DNA of 64,000 nucleotides from Macropodus opercularis (Eukaryota; Chordata; Actinopteri; Anabantiformes; Osphronemidae): assembly GCA_030770545.1 (NCBI GenBank), contig CM061106.1, positions 11,478,501-11,542,500 of the forward strand, read 5' to 3'. Under the pieces are notes generated by a model that saw only the letters and a program-made list of their open reading frames with translations, searched no databases and had not been told where the DNA came from. This document shows, one piece after another, positions 24,201 through 29,879 of this stretch; positions within the stretch are counted from its first letter, which is position 1, and every line of letters starts with the position of its first letter. The position numbers were made by a program, and so were the translations under genes.

Positions 24201-27200
24201 TTATTGCTCATGGGCTTCAGGGCATCACGTCCCTTTGAGTGACGTGTGAACCTTGGTTTTCTCTGGGAATCCTCTCAGAGGAAGAGGTTGAATAATGCAC
24301 CTCCATAAAAACAACCTGATCAGATAAACCACACAGACTCAGGGAAGGAGTTGACATCTGATTTTGGGGATTTATGTCCATGCTGGAGAGATTTGTGTGG
24401 CCTCTGACCTCAGAGTCTGCAGTCGACAGTTTGGACTCTCCAGAAAACCACACAGCTGATTCACTGCTGAATCCTTCAGGTTGTTTCCACTCAGGTCCAG
24501 TTCTGTCAGATGTGATGGGTTGGACTTCAGAGCTGAGACCAGAGAACCACAGCTGATCTCTAACAACCTGCAGTTAATCAATCTGCAGAAACAAATACGT
24601 AGATCAAATCATTAATTGTCAGATTTGTCCTGATCAAGGACTTTTAGTGTTAATGAGGACAGTGACCCTGTAATTCTGTTGCTGTAGATCATCGGTGACG
24701 TCAGCACAACATTCAATCAACCTGTTTGTCAGGACTGATCAATAACCTGATCTCAGTCAGATAAAGATCAAATGACACATGTTCATGTGACTTATTTATT
24801 GATCTACAGGTCTGAGTCTCACATCTGAACGGTTCTCACCATCTCTTCTTTCTCCGTCTGTTATGAAACTAAATGTAAAGTGAACCAAGCTGCTGGTTCT
24901 GCACCGACACAATGAAACAAATATGAAACACACTGACCTCAGAGCCTCCAGTTTACAGTTTGGACTCTTCAGTCCAACACTCAGCAGCATTACTCCTGAA
25001 TCCTGCAGCTTGTTTCTACTCAGGTCCAGTTCTGTCAGATGGGACACGTTGGACGTCAGAGCTGAGGCCACGACTTCACACTCAGTCGCTGACAGTCTAC
25101 AATCTGAGAATCTGTGATGCCACAAAATATCACAAAGATCTGAATTATGAAACTTACCTTAAACACACAGAGTGATGGTAAACATCAACAATTTAAACTA
25201 AACTGTGTAGTAAACACTGTAACATTCATGACGATCTTTAGACTTTACAAGAAGAGGATTGTACAGTAGTAAAATGAACACATGACAACCCCTTTATGTT
25301 TGATGGGTTTTTCATCTTATTCATATCTCAGATAATAAATCCAGGAGAAAAAACGTCAAATGTCTCAATATCATTATTATCATTAAACTACTGAATGACA
25401 CTAGTCACATCTGGACTCACTGAGCTTTTCTGCAGTTTGTCACAGCTGGGATCAGCCTCCATAGTCCCTCCGGTGATGTGTTGTAGTTCTTCAGGTCCAG
25501 TTCATCCAGAACCTCCTCTGACATCTGCAGCATGTAGGCCAGAGCTGAGCAATGGATCGGAGAGATTAATATTCTCTTTAACTTGTCCCTTAATTTCAGG
25601 AACTCCTGGATCTCCTGGTTTACTGACTGGTCATTCATCTCCATCAGACAGTGGAAAATGTTGATGCTTCGATCAAAGTTTTTTCCTGCTTTAATCCTCT
25701 TCAGGTTATCAGTGATTCTCCGGATGATCCATGGACTGTTGTGGGTCTCACCCAGCAAACCTCCTAAGTGTCTCTGGTTGGACTCCAGAGAGAGGCCATG
25801 AAGGAAGCGAACAAACAGGTCCAGGTGGCCGTTTGGACTTTGGAGAGATTTCTGTAATGCTGCATTTAAAAAGCCGATAAGGGATGAGGGACATTTTCTG
25901 CTTTTAAGGAAAGACCTCAGCACCTCTGACTTCCTGTTGGTGTAACAGTGCATCATGTAAACAGCAGCCAGAAACTCCTGAAAGCTCAGATGAATGAAGC
26001 AGTAAACTGTTTTCTGGAGGATCACACTCTCTCTCCTGAAGATCTCTGTACAGACTCCTGAGTAAACCAAGGCCTCTGTGGTATCTAGGCCACACTGCTC
26101 CAGGTCTTCTTGGTAGAACATGATGTTTCCTTTCTCCAGGTGTTCAAACGCCAGCCTCCCCAGCTTCAGGAGAACTTCACCGTCAGCCTCCGTCAGCTCC
26201 TGTGGACTCGTCTCACGTCCCTCATCGTACTTGTTCTTCTTGGTCTGGACCAGCAGGAAGTGTGAGTACAGGTCCGTCAGGGTCTTGGGCAGCTCTCCTC
26301 TCTGCTCTGTGGTCAACATGTGCTCCAGAACCGTGGCAGTGATCAAGCAGAACACTGGGATCTGACACATGATGTGGAGGCTCCTGGACGTCTTGAGGTG
26401 TGAGATGATTCTGCTGGACAGCTCCTCGTGGCTGGATCTCCTCCTGAAGTACTCCTCCTTCTGGGCGTCGCTGAAGCCTCGTACTTCTGTGACCCTGTCC
26501 ACACACCTAGGAGGGATCTGAGGGGCCGCCGCAGGGCGGGAAGTGATCCAGACCAGAGCCGAGGGAAGCAGGTTCCCCCGGATGAGGTTGGTCAGCAGCA
26601 CGTTGACCGATGACTCGTGTGTGACGTCAGACACGACCTCCATGAGGCTGAAGTCCAGGGAGAGTCTGCTTTCATCCAGGCCGTCAAAGATGAACAGCAG
26701 CTTCCAGGCAGCGAGCTGCTCTGCTGGGACCTTCTGTAGCGTGGGATGGAAAACACGGAGCAGCGTGAGAAGACTGTGCTGCTCGTCTCTGACCAGGTTC
26801 AGCTCCCTGAACGACAGCAGAACCAGCGCATTGACATCTGGGTTTTCTCTGCCCTCTGCCCAGTCCAGACTGAACTTCTGCACCGAGAAGGTTTTTCCAA
26901 CACCAGCGACGCCGTTGGTCAGAACCACTCTGATGGGTGTCTGTGGGTCAGGTGAGGCTTTAAAGATGTCCTGGACCCTGATTGGAGCGTCATGGACGGG
27001 CTTCTTCCTGGAAGCTGTCTCCAGCTGCCTCACCTCATGTTGGGTGTTCACCTCCTCACTCTGTCCCTCTGTGATGTAGAGCTCAGTGTAGATGCTGGTG
27101 AGGAGGACTCCACGTCCTGCTTCACCTCCCTCAGTCACACGTTCACATCTGCTCCTCAGACTGAGCTTATGTTCATCTAAAGCTTCCTGCAGACCAACAT

Positions 27201-27882
27201 CTGCTGAAAGATGACAAAATCTGTGAGACTGAAGAGAATCTGAATATTTTGATTATATTGATGATATTTCCCAAACAACAAACACAGAAAATGTTTCTAC
27301 TGGTTTGATACTTGTCTCTAACTGTTTTCAGAAATGATGACATCAGCAGACACACGTTCAGTCTTACTTTGGACGGTGCTGGTCTTACTGGTCTGCGGTC
27401 CAGCTCTGGTTCTGGATGGTTCTACACATTGGAGACAGGACGAGTCTGCTGATGGTCCAGACTGGTCCCAGTATGAGGTGCTGCACCGTCTGCAGAACCA
27501 GTGTCCACAGCTCCTAGAGACCGGATCCTCCAGGACGTCCTGACACCGAGCACAGCAGGACGACTGCTCCGCTACAGAAACACGTCTCCTGTTCTCTCTG
27601 ACACATGAACATGTTCTGTGTCATATGTCAGTAGTGGAGCTGACGTCCAGCTCACATGCAGCTCGTTCCCTACATGTCACGTGCGTCTTGTCTTCCTCCA
27701 GTAACTAAACATAGTATATTACTATGTTTTGTATTTTTTTTTTTTTATTATTATTATTATTTTTTTTTGTACATAATTTTTTTAAACTTTTTTTGTAACT
27801 ATTGTAATTATTGTAATTTTTTCCAACTGTCCCTCTACTGCTGCTGTGACACCGGAATTTCCCCACTGCGGGATAAATAAAG

Positions 27883-27919
<37 letters not shown>

Positions 27920-28975
27920 CTATGATGTTAAACAGCTTCGTCTACGATCAGTTTACACACGACATTGTTCAGTTAAATCAGTCACACAACAGAAAAGTGT
28001 GTGTAAAACATGAAAACATTAACAAAAAAGATAAATGAGAGGGAGGCAGGGTTCACCCTGGACAGATCACTAATCTGCCGCAGGGTCACACATATAGACG
28101 CACAACCAGTCACGCAATTTAGAGTTTTTCAGTCAGTCTAACTGCAGGTCTTTGGACAGTGGAAGGAAACCGGAGACCCCTGAGAGAACCTACACAGACA
28201 CAGGGAGATCATGCAGACTCCACACAGAAAGGCCTTTTCGCTGTGAGGTGACAGTGCCAACCACCACACCACCGTGCCACCCACCTGAACTCCTCCATAG
28301 AAGAGTTAAAGACAAGAGTTTCTAAAAACTCCAAAAAATGTAATGCATTTTGAAGCAATGCATGCTGGGTAGTCATCTTGTTTCTGTCTTCAACACATTG
28401 TTGAATGAGTTGAGTGAACCATCAACAATTTAATTCATCTTGTAATTTCAAGTTGAGCATTTCTCTCTTTCTTAGTTTCTTTATTTCCATTTCTGCTACA
28501 ACCTAAGGTTAAACCATGATTATTATTAATTGTTGTCCTCTGATCTGAGCCCAGTATAAGAGATGACTGACTGAACGTCAAGCTGCCATTTAACAGTGAT
28601 TACGTCATTATTAATATTAGAGCACTGACAATGAGCCTTTAGAACAATTGACATGACTGAAGATATAATGAAAAGGTCCTCGCTGCTATGGGAGAAGGAT
28701 GGATCTGCTGCATCCTGTGGGAAAGTTCATCAGAAGCTTTAGTTGGGTCAGTTCTTGGATCACATCCTGATTTTCTCTGACAGATGTCAGACTAACGACT
28801 CCTCTCTAGGTCAAACCTGTTACACTTCACTACCAGGTTTAGTTTCATAACACTGAATCATCTTTAGTCACATTAGAGCAGGATCTGTCTCTTACCTTGG
28901 TTCTGAGGATCCGTCGCTCTTTGTAGACACACAGCTGGGTCCTGGAGACTCTGCTCTGTCGTCCTCTTCCTCCAT
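118..28975 (-). CDS. RING-FISNA-NACHT-LRR receptor gene (fish NLR, NLRC3-like), 20 exons visible, 3' end outside window
   Basis: Proteins of this family are cytosolic innate sensors: the NACHT ATPase drives oligomerisation and the LRRs sense ligand or hold the protein inactive. Reading leftwards, the gene has a start exon (28896-28975), a RING exon (27368-27597), a FISNA-NACHT exon (25421-27203) and 17 LRR exons. All junctions are GT/AG and phases agree (2, then 1, then 2 throughout), with no in-frame stop in any called exon. The N-terminal part before the LRRs is about 696 residues; the LRR part adds 966 codons. No B30.2 domain, terminal exon or poly(A) signal is seen, so the gene continues past base 1. 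It could be one gene or a gene plus orphan LRR exons of a neighbour; the unbroken phase favours one gene. Whether all LRR exons are used in one transcript cannot be told from sequence. The 5' UTR is probably split, since an acceptor-like CTGTCAG lies 19 bases before the ATG. Confidence 0.85.
292..1434. repeat. Intron part of the ~970-bp LRR exon unit (two copies)
   Basis: The intron between exons 17 and 16, and the start of the next copy, repeat nearly base for base around 4340-5060, 5880-6680, 6853-7328 and 13310-14030. Conserved blocks include TGTGTCAGCTTCTACACACA and CTGGTTTAAACCAAACCTCA. No gene is seen in it; it is the spacer duplicated along with each exon. Confidence 0.85.
1089..1262 (-). 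CDS. NLR LRR exon 16 (174 bp)
   Basis: An intact LRR pair (SLSEISCDSLGSAL, LDLSGNNLQDSAVEQLCGF, ESPHCRLQTLR). It lies 971 bases from exon 17. Confidence 0.88.
1435..2247. other. Unique intron DNA and start of a block paralogous to 19.37 kb
   Basis: The array intron is interrupted at about 1435. From about 1912 the sequence (AGTGTGTTGCTCACTGTGA) matches 19379-19437. From 1978 to 2247 lies moderately GC-rich sequence with no frame I can assign. I see no gene. Confidence 0.5.
2248..2663 (+). mobile_element. Solo LTR, 416 bp, 5-bp target duplication CACCT
   Basis: It begins TGTTAGAGGATATGG and ends GGCTAAACCCAACA, with TGTT/AACA inverted ends. Both flanks are CACCT (2243-2247 and 2664-2668). 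Inside are an AATAAAAAG polyadenylation-type signal and a TATATGG box. No internal coding region remains, so it is the product of LTR-LTR recombination of a retrovirus-like or gypsy-like element. Confidence 0.8.
3130..3570 (+). repeat. Intron block duplicated at 21205-21570
   Basis: The two segments agree over about 400 bases, including GAAAGTCCATGTTTGTT and CAGTCGACCACGTGGTTCAT. An open frame of 118 codons lies in it, but the copy at 21.2 kb has indels in that frame, which argues against coding. It dates a duplication of the array. Confidence 0.65.
3825..3998 (-). CDS. NLR LRR exon 15 (174 bp)
   Basis: An intact LRR pair (SLSEISCGSLGSAL, LDLSGNDLKDLGVKQLCGF). Upstream (to the right) lies the truncated copy of the LTR-like insertion also found beside exon 9. 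Confidence 0.87.
4054..4330 (+). mobile_element. Truncated copy of the LTR-like element of 12532-13305
   Basis: It has the same sequence as the last ~270 bases of the 12.5-kb element, ending GAGCGAGTTTTGTAACA, followed by the same TAATG at 4331-4335. The left ~500 bases and the left flank are missing. It carries a short insertion (TAAGCCTCCAGGTCGA) relative to the other copy. It arose by duplication, not a second insertion. Confidence 0.75.
5062..5235 (-). CDS. NLR LRR exon 14 (174 bp), short upstream intron
   Basis: An intact LRR pair (SLSEINYDSLGSAL, LDLTRNKLQDSAVEQLCGF). The gap to exon 13 is 646 rather than 971 bases because about 325 bases of intron were deleted. The deletion junction is shared with exon 8. 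Confidence 0.87.
5708..5881 (-). CDS. NLR LRR exon 13 (174 bp)
   Basis: An intact LRR pair (WLSEISCGSLASALKSNPSHL, IELDLSNNYLRHLSVEQLCGF) with some surface-position changes relative to its neighbours. Splice sites are consensus. Confidence 0.88.
6679..6852 (-). CDS. NLR LRR exon 12 (174 bp)
   Basis: An intact LRR pair (RLSEISCGSLASALKSNPSHL, LDLSGNNLQDSAVEQLCGF). It lies 971 bases from exon 13, the full unit length. Confidence 0.88.
7329..9272 (+). mobile_element. piggyBac element, 1944 bp, in TTAA sites
   Basis: The termini CCCTCTGGT and ACCAGAGGG are inverted repeats, each flanked by TTAA (7325-7328, 9273-9276), and the empty site CCTTTAAACATTG exists in sister introns. The subterminal palindrome TGGCCATTTTTGGCCA occurs twice (7345 and 7525). 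The inside keeps decayed transposase pieces on the plus strand (next entries). Internal deletions and frameshifts make it non-autonomous. Confidence 0.93.
8161..9104 (+). pseudogene. piggyBac transposase remnants
   Basis: Frame 8161-8568 holds YSQISANIRFDDRFTRPGH and NDKLAAFCVLWEKW, typical of the piggyBac DDE transposase around the conserved RFDD block. Frame 8599 on has ILDYNRCKGGVDNLD, the conserved C-terminal core motif. At 8989-9104 a Cys-rich tail (RRRCELCSHRK, CISCGKVVC, CTSCCC, stop) matches the C-terminal zinc-binding domain. Much of the catalytic core between them is deleted, and the frames differ, so no active enzyme is possible. Confidence 0.85.
9608..9751 (-). CDS. NLR LRR exon 11 (144 bp), truncated but in phase
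   Basis: It starts at CGSLIPALKNDPFSL, with the same 30-base loss and relocated acceptor as exon 7. The second LRR is complete (LDLNRNNLQDSAVEQLCGF). Confidence 0.8.
9842..10700 (+). mobile_element. tRNA-type teleost SINE (3' part), split by a solo LTR
   Basis: The sequence GTTTCCTCCCACAGTCCAAA, the TGTGATGGACTGGTGACCTG stretch and GACTGGCTCCAGCA are hallmarks of a very common fish SINE body. The same insertion lies at 18033-18260, after the other 144-bp LRR exon. Here it is interrupted at 10054 by an LTR. Confidence 0.7.
10054..10633. mobile_element. Solo LTR, 580 bp, nested in SINE, target duplication CCTAG
   Basis: It begins TGTCACATATGCG and ends CGATCATGACA (TGTCA/TGACA ends). CCTAG flanks both sides (10049-10053 and 10634-10638), while the uninterrupted copy at 18236 reads GACCCTAGTGAGG. 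The exact empty site proves a clean insertion after the 8.2-kb block duplicated. Confidence 0.88.
10928..11101 (-). CDS. NLR LRR exon 10 (174 bp), variant tail
   Basis: An intact LRR pair (RLSEISCDSLVSALKLNPSHL, LDLSGNNLKDPSVKQLKDL) with the rare tail VESPDYGLKTLR shared with exon 6. Splice sites are consensus. Confidence 0.85.
11523..11546 (-). pseudogene. 24-bp remnant of an LRR exon with both splice sites kept
   Basis: The flanks match the standard array (a GTTCTACAGTAGTAACAG-type downstream intron, an acceptor TTCAG). Only 24 bases lie between acceptor and GTCAGT donor. They read in the array phase (KTQFLHLE) and do not resemble LRR code, so an LRR exon has collapsed. It could be skipped or add eight residues. 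Confidence 0.5.
12281..12454 (-). CDS. NLR LRR exon 9 (174 bp) with a different donor
   Basis: An intact LRR pair (SLSEISCDSLGSAL, LDLSGNNLQDSGVKQLCGF). It ends LQTLK and uses GTAAGG, unlike the GTCAGT of nearly all others; the split codon becomes AAA (Lys) instead of AGA (Arg). The usual downstream intron start is absent, so a rearrangement fell at the donor. Confidence 0.8.
12532..13305 (+). mobile_element. LTR-like element, 774 bp, target duplication TAATG
   Basis: It begins TGTTACAATTCGG and ends GAGTTTTGTAACA, with 8-base inverted ends. TAATG flanks it (12527-12531 and 13306-13310), and empty sites in sister introns read TCTCTAATGAGTAGAG. The early stem CCCTCC...GGAGGGC and the phrase TGTATTTAAGTTCCTCC resemble fish gypsy-type LTRs. 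It has no coding capacity. It could be a solo LTR or a short non-autonomous LTR element. Confidence 0.8.
14035..14208 (-). CDS. NLR LRR exon 8 (174 bp)
   Basis: An intact LRR pair (RLSEISCGSLVSAL, LDLSENNLKDSSVEQLCGF). Its upstream intron shares the rearranged junction GACTCTGTGGCCTGGAAAC with exon 14 (5062-5235), marking the two as duplicates. Confidence 0.87.
14370..17557 (-). mobile_element. CR1/L2/Rex-group LINE, nearly full length, decayed
   Basis: Reading leftwards it starts near CAAGATGGCGCC (17,555) and ends in a (CTAT)n tail at 14,370, typical of this LINE group. An apurinic-type endonuclease frame (16184-17164) has LCFTESWL, ISGDVNHA and GRSDHNLV. Reverse transcriptase is split over at least three frames: NHYRPVALTSHLMKTMERTV (15337-15702), GAPQGTVLSPFLFTLYTAD (15065-15313), KFSDDTAIVGC and YKYLGVNL (14584-15240). 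Against the second copy at 38 kb it lacks about 35 codons after ALHRRGQS. It lies inside the NLR intron between LRR exons 7 and 8, in the same orientation as the gene. Confidence 0.9.
17798..17941 (-). CDS. NLR LRR exon 7 (144 bp), truncated but in phase
   Basis: The exon starts at CGSLIPALENDPSHL after a relocated acceptor (ACATCCAG), lacking the first 10 codons of a normal unit. Thirty bases are lost, so the phase is unchanged. It has the same form as exon 11 (9608-9751), exactly 8190 bases away, and both are followed by the same SINE. Confidence 0.8.
18033..18260 (+). mobile_element. Teleost SINE, uninterrupted copy of 9842-10700
   Basis: The same body as at 9.84 kb (TTTCCTCCCACAGTCCAAAG, GATGGACTGGTGACCTGGAC), at the same place relative to a 144-bp LRR exon. 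It supplies the empty site for the LTR at 10054. The stretch 18480-18930 that follows is unique intron sequence with no recognised feature. Confidence 0.7.
19155..19328 (-). CDS. NLR LRR exon 6 (174 bp), variant KQLKDLVESPDYGLKTLR
   Basis: The second repeat ends KQLKDLVESPDYGLKTLR instead of the usual EQLCGFLESPDCRLQTLR. The same variant occurs in exon 10 (10928-11101), 8.2 kb away. Splice sites are intact. Confidence 0.85.
19438..21049 (-). mobile_element. Tc1/mariner element, 1612 bp, ~210-bp inverted repeats
   Basis: Ends CAGTGGTATGCAAAAGTTTA and its complement are part of inverted repeats of about 210 bases, in TA sites (19436-19437 and 21050-21051). The transposase lies between them on the minus strand. 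The empty site is visible in the paralogous block near 1970. Confidence 0.95.
19668..20676 (-). pseudogene. Tc1-type DD34E transposase, frameshifted
   Basis: The start MGASKRLSNDLKTTIVQHY (ATG at 20674-20676) leads into a helix-turn-helix (KKLSQRFQLSVSTVRNIV), then a second one (HRSTIQRTLHKEKL), then catalytic blocks LWTDETKIELFG, FGQGSIMLWGC and WPSQSPDLNVIEHLW, which hold two of the three catalytic acids in good context. The frame is broken near 20500 and 19900, so three reading frames are needed. The element is relatively young but inactive. Confidence 0.9.
21774..21947 (-). CDS. NLR LRR exon 5 (174 bp)
   Basis: An intact LRR pair (RLSEISCGSLVSAL, LDLSRNNLKDSSVEQLCGF) with good splice sites. 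The downstream intron block at 21200-21600 is paralogous to 3150-3560, which follows exon 15, so the two exon neighbourhoods share origin. Confidence 0.87.
22015..22030 (+). promoter_or_regulatory. CTCF-like motif, copy 1
   Basis: CCAGCAGAGGGCGCTG fits the vertebrate CTCF consensus CCASYAGRKGGCRS at every position. Binding is inferred only. Confidence 0.5.
22430..22533 (+). mobile_element. SINE head with tRNA-like boxes
   Basis: GGGGCGGCACGTTGGTGTGG, then TGGATAGCACTG (A-box region) and GGTTCGATTCCCAG (B box) form the tRNA-derived head of the common fish SINE. It is truncated right beside LRR exon 4. Confidence 0.7.
22548..22721 (-). CDS. NLR LRR exon 4 (174 bp) next to a SINE head
   Basis: An intact LRR pair (LSGCWLSEISCGSL, LDLSGNNLKDSAVKQLCGF). 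A SINE fragment (about 22430-22533) ends only about 14 bases beyond the GTCAGT donor. The donor itself is preserved, but the usual downstream intron start is replaced. Confidence 0.85.
22787..22802 (+). promoter_or_regulatory. CTCF-like motif, copy 2
   Basis: Identical 16-mer, same orientation as copy 1, 772 bases away. Confidence 0.5.
23528..23701 (-). CDS. NLR LRR exon 3 (174 bp)
   Basis: An intact LRR pair (SLSEISCGSLVSAL, LDLSDNNLKDSAVEQLCGF) with acceptor TTCAG and donor GTCAGT. Its upstream intron (to the right) is one of three near-identical intron copies with a CTCF-like motif. Confidence 0.87.
23770..23785 (+). promoter_or_regulatory. CTCF-like motif, copy 3
   Basis: Identical 16-mer, same orientation, 983 bases from copy 2; one flanking base differs (GGCC instead of GACC). 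Confidence 0.5.
24409..24582 (-). CDS. NLR LRR exon 2 (174 bp)
   Basis: It encodes an LRR pair with the local consensus (LLEISCGSLVSALKSNPSHL, LDLSGNNLKDSAV) and ends with LQTLR and donor GTCAGA. First member of the homogenised array. Confidence 0.85.
24938..25111 (-). CDS. NLR LRR exon 1 (174 bp), most divergent copy
   Basis: It encodes two ribonuclease-inhibitor-type LRRs (SDCRLSATECEVVASAL, then HLTELDLSRNKLQDSGV). It begins after acceptor CACAG and ends before GTCAGT. It differs strongly from the 16 later exons, so it has escaped the homogenisation seen in them and is probably the ancestral first LRR. Confidence 0.85.
25421..27203 (-). CDS. NLR exon 3: FISNA and NACHT NTPase with winged-helix region
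   Basis: This 1783-bp exon encodes 593 codons between split codons. FISNA (fish-specific NACHT-associated domain) comes first: DVGLQEALDEHKLSLRSRC and ERVTEG, then the linker ending VQDIFK. NACHT follows with Walker A GVAGVGKT (about residues 201-208 of the assembled protein), Walker B LLFIFDGLDE (ends about 281), sensor-1-like LVWITSRPAA and GFSDAQKEEYF. The winged-helix/helical part has CFIHLSFQEFLAAVYM. All key ATP-binding residues are intact. The exon ends CA before GTGAGT, so the split codon is completed by the first LRR exon. A track start at 27138 is GTG inside the domain, not a real start; the acceptor CTTTCAG at 27204-27210 sets the true exon edge. Confidence 0.93.
27368..27597 (-). 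CDS. NLR exon 2: C3HC4 RING finger
   Basis: The exon lacks a Met start, so a simple ORF search misses it. Acceptor GTGTCAG lies at its right edge and donor GTAAGA at its left. It spans 230 bp: one base, 76 codons and one base, in phase with both neighbours. All eight zinc ligands are present: CARC, then 11 residues to CGH, WFC, RRC, then 15 residues to CLQC. The spacing C-x2-C-x11-C-x-H-x2-C-x2-C-x15-C-x2-C is a standard RING. RING domains recruit E2 enzymes, so the receptor may be a ubiquitin ligase; that is inference. The stretch QDVLEDPVS just after the first pair is also typical of TRIM-type RINGs. Confidence 0.8.
27700..27920 (+). mobile_element. LINE 3' end with (ATCT)n tail in an NLR intron
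   Basis: T-rich sequence, then ACACCGGAATTTCCCCACTG, GATAAATAAAG and a run of ATCT repeats, typical of the 3' terminus of CR1/L2-group LINEs in fish. It lies in the intron between exons 1 and 2, in opposite orientation to the gene. Confidence 0.7.
28020..28285 (-). mobile_element. Teleost SINE, minus orientation
   Basis: CAGGGTTCACCCTGGACAG, CTTTGGACAGTGGAAGGAAA and CATGCAGACTCCACACAGAA, then GGTGACAGTGCCAACCACC. This is the complement of the same SINE family seen at 9.8, 18, 22.4, 36.7 and 49.4 kb. Confidence 0.7.
28286..28870. other. NLR intron 1 sequence, nothing recognised
   Basis: AT-rich sequence without repeats, frames or splice patterns that I can assign. Confidence 0.5.
28896..28975 (-). 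CDS. NLR exon 1: short acidic N-terminal peptide with start codon
   Basis: The ATG at 28975-28973 opens a 26-codon frame beginning MEEEDDRAESPGPSC and containing VSTKSDGSSEP, and ends with two bases of an Arg codon before a GTAAGA donor. From memory, fish NLRC3-like predictions often start with this kind of acidic leader and a CVS(M/T)KSD motif. The next exon supplies the missing base of the split codon, which fixes the start. No death-fold domain (CARD or PYD) is encoded between here and the NACHT exon. Confidence 0.75.
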
Positions 28976-29089
28976 GTTTTGGACTTCAGTGGGTCTGACA
29001 GGGAAACAGAACCAGTAATACTGACTGTATGACCAGAACCAGGACAACCAGCTCTCAGATTAGGTGACAGCATGTGTTTCCCATCATTC

Positions 29090-29879
29090 CCTGCAGGTGT
29101 TCAGGTCAGAGTTCAACTACAAACCCGCAGCCCCTCAGTGTAGTGAGTTTGCTGCTCCCTGGATATATCTGACGTCAGAGTGAATAACTTATTAAGAAAT
29201 AAAAAAAACACGTGTCTTTAGATAATGAAATCATAACAAAAGAAATAAAAACATATCCCTATAATAAACTAAACGGAGGGGAAAGATCACATGAGTAGAT
29301 TTTCTATGCACATGTGGCGACCGGATGTTTCTCTTTTCACCCCTACCGGTTGCTTGACCGGGCGTTAAAGCGAACAGATGATCAGTCAGATGATTCAGTT
29401 GGATGAACAGATGTTGTAAGTGCAGCTGTGCGTCTGCTCAGCCCCTGAGTGGAGCAAGTTGGTTGAGGCTGCGTGGAGCGATTCACGTTCCTCCGTAGCT
29501 CAGCTGACGGTTCGCTGCCGTGAAACAGCTTCTGTTCTCCCGGCCCCCGAGGTGGACTCTCTCTGCTTCAGTACATCCATTAACTTTCCTGTTGGACGTT
29601 GGAATTGGTTGGTCTGCTTTGTTTTGGTTTTTAATTTCTTTTTCCTGTTTCGTTTTCCAGTAGTTAATCCATACATGACGTGTGAGATTAAGATGTTTGT
29701 ATTTGTATAATTCATGAACATTGTTTTGTAAAATCTATTAATCTTGAATCGTGTTATAAATAAGTGCACTTTAATAATTTACCCTCTTTGCCCCCTGGTG
29801 CGATCTCTGCGTATTTTTTGGTTTATAGTTTTATCAGGTTTGCTGCATCCATTTACATCTAAAGGGAATTTCTTCAACA
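29090..29879. other. Upstream flank of the NLR gene, possible retroelement debris
   Basis: A GC-richer patch (29320-29580) with CCCCTACCGGTTGCTTGACC and a pyrimidine-rich tail to 29820 looks like decayed retroelement or promoter DNA. The region should hold the NLR promoter, but I see no clear TATA box or interferon-response element. Confidence 0.3.

Larger units (their letters stand above)
21960..24370. repeat. Three tandem copies of a ~980-bp LRR-exon unit with a distinct intron
   Basis: Intron copies at about 21965-22390, 22735-23150 and 23715-24150 are nearly identical (GGTCAATGACGTTCATCTTA, CATGGCAGAGAGTCT, AGGAGGAGAGTTAAGTCTCC). The 23160-23320 and 24130-24330 stretches add a second shared block. 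No gene lies within. This intron type differs from the type left of 20 kb. Confidence 0.85.

Noticed and set aside
25395..27180. Multiple plus-strand frames opposite the NACHT exon
   Set aside because: Shadows of the large minus-strand coding exon.
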